From NCBI GenBank assembly GCA_044225825.1, contig JBGAIB010000004.1, positions 529,902 to 593,901 on the forward strand: DNA of 64,000 bases, in the 5' to 3' direction. Below, piece by piece: positions 37,766 through 48,100 of the stretch. A model generated the notes under the pieces. That model searched no databases and had not been told where the DNA came from. It was given only the letters and a program-made list of their open reading frames with translations. The translations under genes and the position numbers were made by a program. Position 1 is the stretch's first letter; each line of letters begins with the position of its first letter. The DNA is from Bog-950 sp044225825 (GTDB taxonomy: Bacteria; Bacteroidota; Bacteroidia; Chitinophagales; LD1).

Positions 37766-37791
37766 AAGGCCCCGGACCTCCGGGGCCTTTT
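37766..37791 (+). terminator. Rho-independent terminator of secDF
   Basis: An 11-bp perfect stem (AAAGGCCCCGG / CCGGGGCCTTT) with loop acct, running directly into a T tract (up to 37794), 23 bases past the secDF stop. Confidence 0.95.
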
Positions 37792-37851
37792 TTATTGTCC
37801 TTATACAATGTTCAGCCGCTTTATGCGTTCATGAACATTAAATCCTAAGCC

Positions 37852-38481
37852 GTGAAACACACAATTACCAACCTGTTTATCGCAGGCCTAATTACCAGCA
37901 TCTTGCCTAAGGTAAGTGCCGGCGGTTGCGTTTGCACACCCGGTGGCTTTACCATCCAAAGCGGTACTTTTAGCTACGACTCGGTTCAAGGTGCCTATAT
38001 GTTTGCCGTGGGCGATACCCTACGTGTTACTTACCATGCCTACGATGGCGGCGGGTCGGACTACATGGAGAACTATTACCAGGGAGATACGCTGTTGATT
38101 GGCCAATTGGGTGATACCCTTTTGATTACCGAACCCGGCACGTACCAGGCAAAAATCGGCTGCTTTACTGAGATGTATACCACCGAAATTCGCTTTGCTA
38201 ATAGCGGCCTTAATAGTATTAAAGAAGACGCCCAAACGCCGTTGATTAAGGCTTATTCGCAAGGTGAGCAACTGGCGCTTTCGCTGGTAACCGGTACCGC
38301 CCGGCAACTCTCCTACCAACTGCAGGTGTATGATATTAGCGGCAGGCTGTTGCTAGAGCAGGACAAGCTCTACTCTTCCACCACGTATACATTTCCTTTA
38401 TTATACGACGGGCTTAAACTACTTCGTATAAGCTATGTGCTTAACGGGCAACCCGCCACCAAAACCATTAAGATTTTCTGA
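37852..38481 (+). CDS. Small secreted protein with T9SS-type C-terminal domain-like end
   Basis: 209 residues from GTG 37852, with a signal peptide and a Cys-containing mature N-terminus (GGCVCTPGG). The last 80 residues (YQLQVYDISGRLLLEQDKLYSSTTYTFPLLYDGLKLLRISYVLNG) fit the beta-strand pattern of the type A T9SS sorting domain (VYDxxGRxL ... G-LYxLRI). The central domain is of unknown type. It is convergent with the OmpA-family gene, with two bases between stops. Confidence 0.65.
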   Translation: MKHTITNLFIAGLITSILPKVSAGGCVCTPGGFTIQSGTFSYDSVQGAYMFAVGDTLRVTYHAYDGGGSDYMENYYQGDTLLIGQLGDTLLITEPGTYQAKIGCFTEMYTTEIRFANSGLNSIKEDAQTPLIKAYSQGEQLALSLVTGTARQLSYQLQVYDISGRLLLEQDKLYSSTTYTFPLLYDGLKLLRISYVLNGQPATKTIKIF

Positions 38482-38483
38482 CC

Positions 38484-40394
38484 TTAAATAGCCGTAACTA
38501 CAAACTCGGTGCGGCGGTTTTTGGCTTTGTTTTCAGCGGTATCGTTTGGTGCTACGGGCTTGCTGCTGGCATAGCCTTTAAAGGTTAGGCGTGTAGCGTC
38601 GGTGCCTTTGCTAACCAGGTAATCGTAAACGCTTTTAGCGCGGTTTTCGCTCAGCACTTTGTTCTTTTCATCAGTGCCGCTGTTATCGGTATGCCCGCCT
38701 ATTTCAATCTTTAAAGTCGGATTTTTATCCAGCATCTTCCTGATCACTTCCAGTTCCGATTTCGATTCGGACTTCAGATCGTATTGGTCGCTTTCGAAGA
38801 ATACGTTGTTCAGCACAACCGTTTCGCCTACTTTAATTTTATTGAGGCCAATGTTTAACTCATAAGGCCGGCCACTGTGCACGTTCTTTAAAGAGATGTT
38901 CTGTGAGTAAAACAGGTAACCATCCTTCTGCACCATTACCCCGTAGTTTTTACCTGCTGGCAGGGCCGACATAAAACCGCCATTCAACTTATCGGCTGTA
39001 ATGCTCATATAAAGTTTACCGGCTTCCAGGTCGTAAATCTGCACGGTTGCGTTTAAAGCATCGTGTGTTGCGTTATCAAATACATTGCCCTTTACATAGC
39101 TGGTATAATCGGGGCGCAGCTCGCTGGGGAAATCGAACTTATAGATATCCATGCCACCGTACGAATCCTTGCGCTCGCTGCTGTAATAGGCGGTATTACC
39201 TTCGGTGCTTATGAAAATAGAGACTTCGTAACCGGAGGTATTGATGGGGTAACCCAGGTTAACCGCCTTGCTCCATTGGCCGTTTGGCAGTTTTACGCTC
39301 TTATATAAATCGTAATTACCCATACCCGGCCAACCGTTCGAGGAAAAGAACAGGGTTTTGCCATCGGGGTGGATGAAAGGCGACTCGTCGTTAAAAGGGG
39401 TATTAATACTATCGCCCAGGTTCTGAGGTCTTGTCCAGCTTCCATCATCGTTCAGGTAGCTTACCCAAATATCGCGCTGGCCCATACCCCCTGAGCGCAC
39501 CGAAGAGAAGAACAGGGTTCTGCCATCGGCCGAAAGGCTTGGCGCACCTTCCCATCCGGGGCCGTTGATAGGGTCGCTTACATTATTAGCGCGCTCCCAT
39601 TTTTCGCCCACTTTTCGCGAAATGTAAATATCGCTGTTGCCTTGTCCGTTGGGGCGGTCGTAACTGCTAAACAAAAGGTATTTACCGCTGGCCGAAATAC
39701 AAACCGAACCTTCACCGTATTCGAAGGTATTGATGGCATCGCCTACTTCGTTGGCCTGCCCAAAGGTATTATCGGTGCGCACGGAATAGTAGATATCCTC
39801 CTGCGTATAATTACCGTCATCAATCTGCCGGGTAAAGTACAGATACTTTTCATCGGTAGTTAAAAACGGACCGGCTTCGTTCAGCGGGGTGTTTACGCCC
39901 GGGCCCAGGTTCGTAGTTTCAAAAGGAACGGGATGATGGAGCGCTTCCATGGCAAACTCGCAATCCGCTATCAGTTTCTCCACGTTCATGCGGTCCGATG
40001 CCCCCAGCTTTTCCAATTGCTGAAAACTGCGGGCATGGCTTAGGGCATCCTGATACTTCTCGGCCCCTATATAGCTTTTGGCCAGGCGCAGGTTGATGTC
40101 GTACACATAATCCTCTTTCAGGCTCTTTACCTTCTCGTACGCACGGGCGGCTTCATCGTATTGCTTTTCGCGGAACTTGTTATCGCCCAGCAATATCCAG
40201 CCATCAATAAAGTTGGGCTTTTCCTGCACTGCCAGTTTTACCAGGCTATCGCTGCGTTCAAAGTTTTTGGTAATGTAGGCCGCCATGTAATTTTCGCGGG
40301 CGTTACCCTTGATGTTATCGACGGTTAAGATAATCTGTGCACCGGCGGTTGCGGTAAGGAGCGAAAAAAGAGCAGCGGCAAAAAGTTTATACAT
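38484..40394 (-). CDS. TPR-PD40-OmpA outer-membrane protein (PorE-like architecture)
   Basis: 636 residues. Signal peptide (ending AGAQ), TPR-like helices (about 25-150), a six-bladed PD40/WD40-like propeller (about 160-420, repeated YLLFSS / TLFFSS strands), a small carboxypeptidase-regulatory-like beta domain (about 425-510) and a C-terminal OmpA peptidoglycan-binding domain (about 530-636: IEIGGHTDNSGTDEKNKVLSENRAKSV). This is the domain order of PorE-type proteins that anchor the T9SS to peptidoglycan. Many paralogues share it, so the T9SS role is inference, although two other genes here carry T9SS signals. Confidence 0.82.
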   Translation of the reverse strand: MYKLFAAALFSLLTATAGAQIILTVDNIKGNARENYMAAYITKNFERSDSLVKLAVQEKPNFIDGWILLGDNKFREKQYDEAARAYEKVKSLKEDYVYDINLRLAKSYIGAEKYQDALSHARSFQQLEKLGASDRMNVEKLIADCEFAMEALHHPVPFETTNLGPGVNTPLNEAGPFLTTDEKYLYFTRQIDDGNYTQEDIYYSVRTDNTFGQANEVGDAINTFEYGEGSVCISASGKYLLFSSYDRPNGQGNSDIYISRKVGEKWERANNVSDPINGPGWEGAPSLSADGRTLFFSSVRSGGMGQRDIWVSYLNDDGSWTRPQNLGDSINTPFNDESPFIHPDGKTLFFSSNGWPGMGNYDLYKSVKLPNGQWSKAVNLGYPINTSGYEVSIFISTEGNTAYYSSERKDSYGGMDIYKFDFPSELRPDYTSYVKGNVFDNATHDALNATVQIYDLEAGKLYMSITADKLNGGFMSALPAGKNYGVMVQKDGYLFYSQNISLKNVHSGRPYELNIGLNKIKVGETVVLNNVFFESDQYDLKSESKSELEVIRKMLDKNPTLKIEIGGHTDNSGTDEKNKVLSENRAKSVYDYLVSKGTDATRLTFKGYASSKPVAPNDTAENKAKNRRTEFVVTAI

Positions 40395-40430
40395 TCTTCG
40401 TTTTTACGTTCGGTTGATCTTAAAACCCGG

Positions 40431-41051
40431 CTACGGAATATTCATATACTTATGAATCTGCAGCGATATTTTCCACTTCTGGTTCTCCTTCACATATTCT
40501 ACTATCATCGGCAACACCTCGTCCTCCTCGCTCCATTCGGGTTGCAGAAACAGCATACACTGCTCTCCTACCTTAGCGGCATATTCCTCGGCAAAGCGCA
40601 AGTCGTTCCGGTGCCAGATAATCACTTTCAATTCGTGTGCCGCTTTTAAACACTCGTCCTTGGGTAGTTTAAAGCGCTTGGGCGAAACGCAGATCCAGTC
40701 CCACTGCCCGGTTAAGGGGTAAGCCCCGCTGGTTTCTATATTGGTACGTATGCCTTTGGCTTTCAATTGCGCGGTTAAATCGGTCAGGTTATGCATCAGG
40801 GGCTCGCCGCCGGTAACCACGCATATTTGGGTGCCCGATGCAGCCACAGCCGCCACAATTTCCTCTACCGTCATTTTTGGGTGGGGCTCGGTTTCCCAGC
40901 TCTCTTTTACATCGCACCAGGGGCAGTTTACATCGCAACCGCCCAGCCGCACAAAATAGGCCGCTTTACCCTGGTAAAAGCCTTCGCCCTGAATGGTATA
41001 GAAGTGCTCCATTACAGGCAGTAAAACTGGCGATGAACCGGTGAGCGGCAT
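40431..41051 (-). CDS. queE: 7-carboxy-7-deazaguanine synthase (radical SAM)
   Basis: 206 residues, short form typical of QueE. The iron-sulfur cluster cysteines lie in GGCDVNCPWCD (CxxxCxxC), and the N-terminal FYTIQGEGFYQGKAAYFVRLGG and the VVTGGEPLMH segment match the family. It performs the ring contraction of CPH4 to CDG in queuosine biosynthesis; partner genes are not nearby. The first in-frame ATG at 41051 gives a short hydrophobic leader. A start at a later Met (MEHFYTIQGEG) is equally plausible. Confidence 0.92.
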   Translation of the reverse strand: MPLTGSSPVLLPVMEHFYTIQGEGFYQGKAAYFVRLGGCDVNCPWCDVKESWETEPHPKMTVEEIVAAVAASGTQICVVTGGEPLMHNLTDLTAQLKAKGIRTNIETSGAYPLTGQWDWICVSPKRFKLPKDECLKAAHELKVIIWHRNDLRFAEEYAAKVGEQCMLFLQPEWSEEDEVLPMIVEYVKENQKWKISLQIHKYMNIP

Positions 41052-41718
41052 ACGTGTGCAATTTGAAAATTAGACTACGAAAGTAGCCCCCAGAATATCA
41101 ACAAATACGCAGGGGTGGTTTTAAATTAAGACAATTAGGAGTTTTTAGATTTTAGAGGGGGCATTTTGGATTGTAGCAGACGAATACAGCATGCATTGCC
41201 GTGGAGAAATAAATGGAACGCTGATAAAAACTGATTTTTATGTTTTACGCGGTTTTGGACTGGGGCTTATTGACCGCGCTTCTCCAGTCGCACAGCGACT
41301 GCTAAAATTCCCCTCCTTCCCGATACTTCGGGATCAGGAGGGGTGGCAAGAATACGTGAAACGGATTCTTAGCTTGTCCTGAGCGCAGTCGAAGGAGGGT
41401 GGTCGACACACTATCACAAACAACTAGTCCACCTCAAATTCCCAGCATCAATTCGGGCATGCTAAGGAACACGTCATTACGGCGCAGGCCGGAATCTGGC
41501 TGTTAGCGTGGTCAACACTCCAGGCTAAATACCACCCTCCGCCCTCTATGCCAATCTGCCATAAACTGTCCCCCTTGCGCACTGCCATTTTAGGGCTGGC
41601 AAAAAGGAGAATAGAAATATAGGTTTGCATCGATCCTCAATAGCAGCAATTCTTACCTAGCAGAATAATCGGAAGGACTAAACAGCAGCCACCCTTCACA
41701 ATTCCGCGAATCCACCAA
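41052..41718. other. Gene-free region between queE and the CRISPR array
   Basis: No credible coding frame. It contains an imperfect palindrome at 41310-41343, a tcctgagcgcagtcgaagga segment (about 41379-41397) and an acgtcattacggcgcaggcc segment (about 41471-41490). Both are of the type seen as dispersed intergenic repeats in many genomes. The 80 bases before the first (degenerate) CRISPR repeat are not notably A/T-rich and have no evident leader motif. Confidence 0.5.
41310..41343. repeat. Imperfect palindrome (intergenic hairpin)
   Basis: Outer arms CCCCTCCT / AGGAGGGG and inner arms CCCGAt / tCGGG can fold into a long hairpin. There is no T tract on either side, so it looks like an intergenic repeat and not a terminator. 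Similar palindromes occur at 48812-48840 and 56531-56551. Confidence 0.6.
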
Positions 41719-43810
41719 TCACCAATTTGATTTCAGATTGTATTTTAGCACAACACGAACCTGCGTCATGTATACATCCAGATCGTTGTGAATTGATTTC
41801 AGATTGTATTTTAGCACAACCATTGCGGCGGGCGATGTAAATAAGCTGCAGTTGTGAATTGATTTCAGATTGTATTTTAGCACAACTTACGTTGTGGGTA
41901 TCACCTGTGCCTATACGTTGTGAATTGATTTCAGATTGTATTTTAGCACAACTTTTTTGAAGAGGACATAATATTTAACCCGGTTGTGAATTGATTTCAG
42001 ATTGTATTTTAGCACAACTTTCGCAAACGTACCATACATAGCGTTTTGGTTGTGAATTGATTTCAGATTGTATTTTAGCACAACATGAATGTAGATGCGG
42101 AATATCCTTTCCCTGTTGTGAATTGATTTCAGATTGTATTTTAGCACAACGGTAGCGGTGGCGGGGTAAGACCCATCCGGGTTGTGAATTGATTTCAGAT
42201 TGTATTTTAGCACAACCCTTACCTTCCCATTCTTTTGCCTGAGTAGTTGTGAATTGATTTCAGATTGTATTTTAGCACAACTAATGCAATGCTCAAGCTC
42301 CGCTCCTTTTGGTTGTGAATTGATTTCAGATTGTATTTTAGCACAACCCGGTAAAAAAGGTACTAGGAAAATGTACGTTGTGAATTGATTTCAGATTGTA
42401 TTTTAGCACAACCGCTAATCAAGTTGAGAAGCTTTAATCGGAGTTGTGAATTGATTTCAGATTGTATTTTAGCACAACCTAATTCAGAAAATGGCGGGCA
42501 TACCGCTAGTTGTGAATTGATTTCAGATTGTATTTTAGCACAACTTGCAGCGGTCAAATACAAACCGGAAACCTTGTTGTGAATTGATTTCAGATTGTAT
42601 TTTAGCACAACAAGGCGTATTGCTTTATGGAACAATTTACGGTTGTGAATTGATTTCAGATTGTATTTTAGCACAACCCAAGGTTATCCGCCTCCTTCCC
42701 TCCTCAGGTTGTGAATTGATTTCAGATTGTATTTTAGCACAACAAAAGTCGCCATCTAATAGCGGGTCCTCTGTGTTGTGAATTGATTTCAGATTGTATT
42801 TTAGCACAACGTTTTCGTGCGTAGAGGTGGTGCTAAATTGGTTGTGAATTGATTTCAGATTGTATTTTAGCACAACAAGAGTATGATAACATTCGTATTG
42901 GTTACAGTTGTGAATTGATTTCAGATTGTATTTTAGCACAACGTTGCTTTCAAAGTTTGCTCCGCTATCAATGTTGTGAATTGATTTCAGATTGTATTTT
43001 AGCACAACCGTAAAATATCCAGTTGTATTGGCTTTATGTTGTGAATTGATTTCAGATTGTATTTTAGCACAACATAAAATACATCATTGCCGGTGAATAC
43101 ACAGTTGTGAATTGATTTCAGATTGTATTTTAGCACAACGGCAACTGCTGAGGGTATACCGAAGGCAAGGTTGTGAATTGATTTCAGATTGTATTTTAGC
43201 ACAACACCAGGCTGGCAGATATAGCTGCGGTGCTGGTTGTGAATTGATTTCAGATTGTATTTTAGCACAACCTTATTGGACTTTTCATGTGTGTAATTGT
43301 TGTTGTGAATTGATTTCAGATTGTATTTTAGCACAACAGTCGTTCGACGATTTTACAGGAGAAACCAGTTGTGAATTGATTTCAGATTGTATTTTAGCAC
43401 AACTCGTAGCTGGCTTTAAAGGCGCCCTTCTTCGTTGTGAATTGATTTCAGATTGTATTTTAGCACAACCAGCGGCACATGGACCACCCCGCAGGGTGCG
43501 TTGTGAATTGATTTCAGATTGTATTTTAGCACAACTGATTGATGAGTGCCATTTAGTGAACAGTGTTGTGAATTGATTTCAGATTGTATTTTAGCACAAC
43601 CTATATAATACCGACTGCATGGAGTTTATGGTTGTGAATTGATTTCAGATTGTATTTTAGCACAACTTAAAAGCAAATACGGGCTTTCGATAGCTGGTTG
43701 TGAATTGATTTCAGATTGTATTTTAACATCTGTTGTGAATTGATTTCAGATTGTATTTTGCGTCATTGCAATCTTTGGTTGTGAACAGACAAGCGGGATT
43801 TTAGCACAAC
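41719..43810 (+). CRISPR. Type II-C CRISPR array: 29 intact 36-bp repeats plus degenerate ends
   Basis: The repeat starts GTTGTGAATT and ends TTTTAGCACAAC. Intact copies begin at 41785 and run to 43631-43666, spaced 65-67 bases. There are 30 spacers, mostly 30 nt, a few 29 or 31, none duplicated. The first repeat (41719-41754) has its initial 8-10 bases replaced. The last three (43697, 43732, 43778) are truncated or hybrid with abnormal spacing. Polarity is fixed as + because the tracrRNA anti-repeat pairs with the 5' part of the + strand repeat. Each repeat contains TTG (positions 2-4), 18 bases, then TATTTTAG (23-30), resembling the phylum promoter and ending six bases before each spacer. 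The array converges on the cas operon. Confidence 0.98.
43784..43798 (+). repeat. 15-bp motif inside the terminal hybrid CRISPR repeat
   Basis: AACAGACAAGCGGGA replaces the centre of the last repeat-like unit: GTTGTG on the left and ATTTTAGCACAAC on the right are retained. An identical copy lies at 43860-43874, 76 bases away, immediately before the cas2 stop. Confidence 0.85.
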
Positions 43811-43859
43811 TTTTAAAACGCCCAAAAACAATAAAAAATCCGGTTGCGCTGCAATGCTT

Positions 43860-43874
43860 AACAGACAAGCGGGA
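43860..43874 (+). repeat. Second copy of the 15-bp motif beside cas2
   Basis: Identical to 43784-43798. Between the two copies lies an A/T-rich stretch (ttttaaaacgcccaaaaac...). Together they may mark the true boundary or leader of the array on the cas2 side. Confidence 0.85.
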
Positions 43875-43878
43875 AAAC

Positions 43879-44208
43879 TTAAAACATTTCCAGTTGCTGG
43901 GGTATGTTTTGGGGCGGTGCTTCTTTGCGGCTGTCAAACAATAGTATATCGCCAAATTGCTTATCGGTAATGGTCATTATGCCCACCTTTCCTTTGGGTG
44001 GCAATATAGCCTTTACCCTTTTCAGGTGTACTTCCATGTTTTCGCGGCTGGCGCAGTGCCGCAGGTAAATACTGAACTGGAACATAGTAAAACCATCGTC
44101 TATCATGCTATCCCTAAAGCGGGTATAGTTCTTCCTGTCCTGCCGGGTTTCGGTAGGCAGGTCAAAAAAAACCAGTATCCACATAATTTTATATTGGTTC
44201 AGGAACAT
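43879..44208 (-). CDS. cas2: CRISPR-associated endonuclease Cas2 (type II)
   Basis: 109 residues. The ferredoxin-like core begins IMWILVFFDLPTET with the conserved Asp16 after strand 1, then YTRFRDSMIDDGFTMFQFSIYLRHC and KVGIMTITDKQFGDILLF. It forms the central dimer of the Cas1-Cas2 spacer integration complex. An internal Met9 start is possible. It is last gene of the cas operon, 46 bases after cas1. Its stop lies just inside the array-end motif described at 43860. Confidence 0.95.
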   Translation of the reverse strand: MFLNQYKIMWILVFFDLPTETRQDRKNYTRFRDSMIDDGFTMFQFSIYLRHCASRENMEVHLKRVKAILPPKGKVGIMTITDKQFGDILLFDSRKEAPPQNIPQQLEMF

Positions 44209-44254
44209 GCACCTCTTAAAGCACCTTCACCGCATGTGGCCCATCTACCGGCAA

Positions 44255-45196
44255 TCACAACTCCGGGTAAACTATTTTCCGTTCTTCGCCCTCAAAACAT
44301 TTGGCCAAACTGCTGGTAGTGCGTTGCAAACCCACCATCAGGGGGCTTTTTCCCCCTTCTATTTCAATATCCAGTGCCGGTATTTTTAGTAACCGCTCTT
44401 TTAATTCTTTGGTCAGTTCCGTAAACGGCAGCCCGCTTTGCACCAAGGCCAGCACCTCGCGGTCCACAAAAGGCCTGTAAGGCTCCATAATATCATCGGC
44501 CAAACAGTAGGCATTATACTTATTGCGGTGGTGTATGCCAAGCGTAGGCAATAGGCCGCTGCCTACCAATCCCCTTGCCACGGTGGCTCTAAGTATGGCA
44601 TAGCCGTAATTAAGCAGGTTATTGGGTGGCTCACCTTCCCTGCTCCGTTTAAAATTAAAGGTAGCCGAAAACAGGTGTTGCCAGTAAATGGCGGCTCCTC
44701 TGGCCTCGTGGTTATCGGTATCGCCACTCTTAACCTCCCTGCTAAAACTTTGCAGCCATTTGGCCGCTTCCTGCCTTGGCGCATTGTCTGCATCTTTTAA
44801 ATAACCTGTTATCAGCAATTTTGCCTGATTGCGCAGTTTAGCGCTAACCGTTTGTTGCCACAGTTGTTTCTTAAGCGGTTCACCGGCATCAATCTGCGCC
44901 CTGAATTTTTCCGATTGGGTATGGTGTACGTCCAAAGGCAGCATCATACCAACCGGGTGGTGGGTAGTATCGCAGGTTACAAAAGCGCTGTTATTTTCCT
45001 GCAGCGCAGCAAGTAAACCGTGTGTAATAGTAATTTGTCCATGGTCTATAATAACCACGCCAATATCCTCAACCGGCACGGTAATTACCTTGCTCTCATC
45101 GTCGGTTTCATTCTTTTTACCGGCGCTGATGCAAAGTTGCCCGTTGCGTAGGTATAAATGCGCAGGGTTGCCAAAGTAGAGGGTGCGCTTTATCAT
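44255..45196 (-). CDS. cas1: CRISPR-associated endonuclease Cas1 (type II)
   Basis: 313 residues. N-terminal beta domain (MIKRTLYFGNPAHLYL) and helical catalytic domain with metal ligands Glu164 (NHEARGAAIYW), His223 (LGIHHRNKYNAY) and Glu238 (DDIMEPYRPF). This integrase inserts new spacers at the array. Its ATG overlaps the cas9 TGA by four bases (45193-45196), so translation is coupled. No csn2 or cas4 is present, which places the locus in subtype II-C. Confidence 0.97.
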   Translation of the reverse strand: MIKRTLYFGNPAHLYLRNGQLCISAGKKNETDDESKVITVPVEDIGVVIIDHGQITITHGLLAALQENNSAFVTCDTTHHPVGMMLPLDVHHTQSEKFRAQIDAGEPLKKQLWQQTVSAKLRNQAKLLITGYLKDADNAPRQEAAKWLQSFSREVKSGDTDNHEARGAAIYWQHLFSATFNFKRSREGEPPNNLLNYGYAILRATVARGLVGSGLLPTLGIHHRNKYNAYCLADDIMEPYRPFVDREVLALVQSGLPFTELTKELKERLLKIPALDIEIEGGKSPLMVGLQRTTSSLAKCFEGEERKIVYPEL

Positions 45197-48100
45197 TCTC
45201 CAATTTTGGTAATTATCCCCAGGTGATTAACGCGCACTTTAATGCCTTTAAAACTCGAGGGGCTGGCTTGAATACATCTTCCCGCTTTTTTATCTTCTAA
45301 ACTTTCCCGTGGTTGCGTTTCTAAATGATGATTAAACCAATAATTGCCGGCGGTAAGCTTTCTTACACGATACAAATTGCGGCTAATTAGATCATAATCT
45401 TTTTTGTCAACAGCATCTTGCAATTGCTCATGGGTAAGGTTAAAAACAAACATCTCATTTTGCTGCATGCTGGTAATAAAACGGGTGCCGTCAATTGGGT
45501 TGTTATCAATTACCGGTAAACCCTGGTTACGCCTTGCAACCGCTTCCCAAAAGGTTACCACCTTCTCAATTCGCTTACCTTTTTCATTTTCATAAATGGC
45601 GATGTGATGGTTATTACCGGGCTTCACAAACCCTATAGGTTTTCCTTCCGCATTAAACTTAACCGGCTCCACTACGGTTAAGTTGGTAAACATGCGGATG
45701 GTTTTAATAGGTATGGTACGTGCTGTATCCAGATAAACAGGATTTTTTTCAAGGTCCTTAAATGCCTGCTTAGGGTCGTTATTAAACTGCTGTAGGCGGT
45801 TTTCCAAGGCTCTTCGTACGCCCTTGTCTACCACAAACTCCAAATCTTTTAGCTTAAAAGTTAGGTCCAGTTTGTATTTTACTACATAGTGCTTTTCCCC
45901 TTTATGCTCAATAATGCCATATACGGTATCTTCGCTTAAAGCCCCCCTTGGCGCAAGTGTTGTTTGCCCCGTAACTTTATTGCGGCTGCGGCTTGCTACT
46001 TTTTTACCGGGCTTAAGCGAAATAAGCATTCCCGAAACTTGCTCTTCTACCTGCCTGGTGGTAAAAGGTTTAAGCTTTTGCGCATAGGTATTAAGCCCCT
46101 CATCGCTATTTAATCCTTCTGTTGTAAATTTGTTTAGATCGTTCAGTCGCTTAATAATACTACGGTTTGTACAAGCAATAGTAAGCGCATCAATGGCATG
46201 GTGCCGGTGGTCTTCGCGCTTACTCCAATCGCTTATAACTTTTCGTTTTCTGCCGGTTTGTTCAGTAATAACCGATTTTCTTTCTTCCGGATACTTCTCG
46301 TAATTAATATTAACCAATACATCGTCCCAACCCCATTGGTGCCGTAAAAAGGCAGTTACACTTCCGTTGGTGCAAAGTATGCTATGCTCCTTCTCCACTA
46401 ATAAAGGAGCCAGTATTTCTTTTGCCTTTTTAACGATATAACGCGTTTCGTTTAATTGCCGGTTAATAAAATCCTCCGGTATTTCATTTGCGCTCATCAA
46501 CAGCCTGTCCCGTTTGGTACGGCTTATCCGGTCATTTTTATAAAGTTCATCAACTTTGTTCAGGTAAGCCTCAAAAACATCCTCACCAAGGCTACTCATG
46601 TAATCATAAGCAGTTTGGTTCCCCTTGTCTTCATTCTGCTTACGTGTACAAAGTACTTTATTAGCAAATGAATCATCAAACAAACGCGATTGCGGAACAA
46701 TATGATCAATATCACAACTGCCGTTAAATACTTGGGTAAAATTTATTTTTTTTTCAGGGGCAAACGGTCCATAGGCCGATAACTCCTGAAATTCCTGCCA
46801 CAGCCGGTACTTTTCAATATTCTTGCGCGTGCCTCTTATTCCGTGCTCTTCCAGTCTTTTAATAATATCCTTATTCTCCCTGTCGCGCTTATTATTGTTA
46901 CTATATGTTTTGTTCCGTTCTTCCCTGCTTTGCTTTAACTCCCGGGCCAATTCAATACGTATCTCATCTGGCTTACCCATAGCAGGGTCAGCTATAATTG
47001 CATTTACAACGTTAATCAGCTGATTTAGTATTTTTTCTACTACCGGTTGGCGCAAACTGTTTTTAGGCAACGGCAATAGCTTTTCCAGCGTTCCTACGGC
47101 AGCAGCCTCTTGTTTGGTTCTGGAACCGGAGTGGTTATAGCCCGCCGCAATCATGGCTGCTGAATAAACTATCCCCTTACTTAAATGTGGTAATATTTTC
47201 CTCATTGCACGGGCGCTCTTGTTGCCAAAACCCCGCTTTGTAAAATCTATGCGTACTAATTTGGCAATGGTAGCGTCATCAAACCCCAACCCGGCTAATA
47301 CATTTTCTAACTCATCCTTTTCCTTAATAGAATACAGCAAATGCCATAGGCGGTAGAGCGGTTCCTGTTCAAAACTTGGGTCTATAGTTTCAACCACTTC
47401 GGCTGTTTGCTTATTTACTACCTGCTGTTGTTTTAAATTAAACTGTAACCACTTTAGGTAAGCCGGGTTATGGCTAATAGCATTATTAATCAGCACATAG
47501 GTTAAGTTGCCTTGTATCCCTTTTTTGCGCGTTAGGGCATCGGTATAATATTCGCCTTTCTTAATCTTTAAAAGCTTAAACAATTCCGCTTCGCTTAGCC
47601 TATCCACTTCATTCAGCCTGGCAAAAATTTCCGCCTTCTCCTCGTTACTTAGCGCACGCACCTGCTTGTTTCTGCTCTGCAGGGTAATGGCATTTATGCT
47701 CTCCCATATTTTACAAACCTCAAACAAAGGCGAACTGCGGGGGGCCACTCTTGGCCCGTGCAAGGTTATCTTACCAGTTTTAGGGTCCGTATGCTTAACA
47801 CCGGCAAACTCGCAAATGCTTACCAGTCCTTTTTGCGATTTTAAAGGGCGCTGATAATAAATTATAGTATCCCGTAACCGCTCAATAACCGTATCTGTAA
47901 GCACATTCGGGTAATATTGCTGTTGCGCCTTCATTAGGCGGTTATACTCTTCTATATATGCATGCCGTGGAAAAACCAATTGTTTTAACCGGGCAAACTG
48001 CTGTTGCTGTAGTAATTGGTAGAAATACTGGCCTATGGTTATACCTTGTTGTTGTATATAATGGTAGCGATCATTTATTTCCTGCTCATATTCCGTCACC

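Noticed and set aside
41911..43576. Several 60-150 codon open frames on both strands with repeated LKYNLKSIHN or CELISDCILAQ
   Set aside because: They are translations of the CRISPR repeat and spacers, not proteins; their periodicity equals the repeat-spacer unit.
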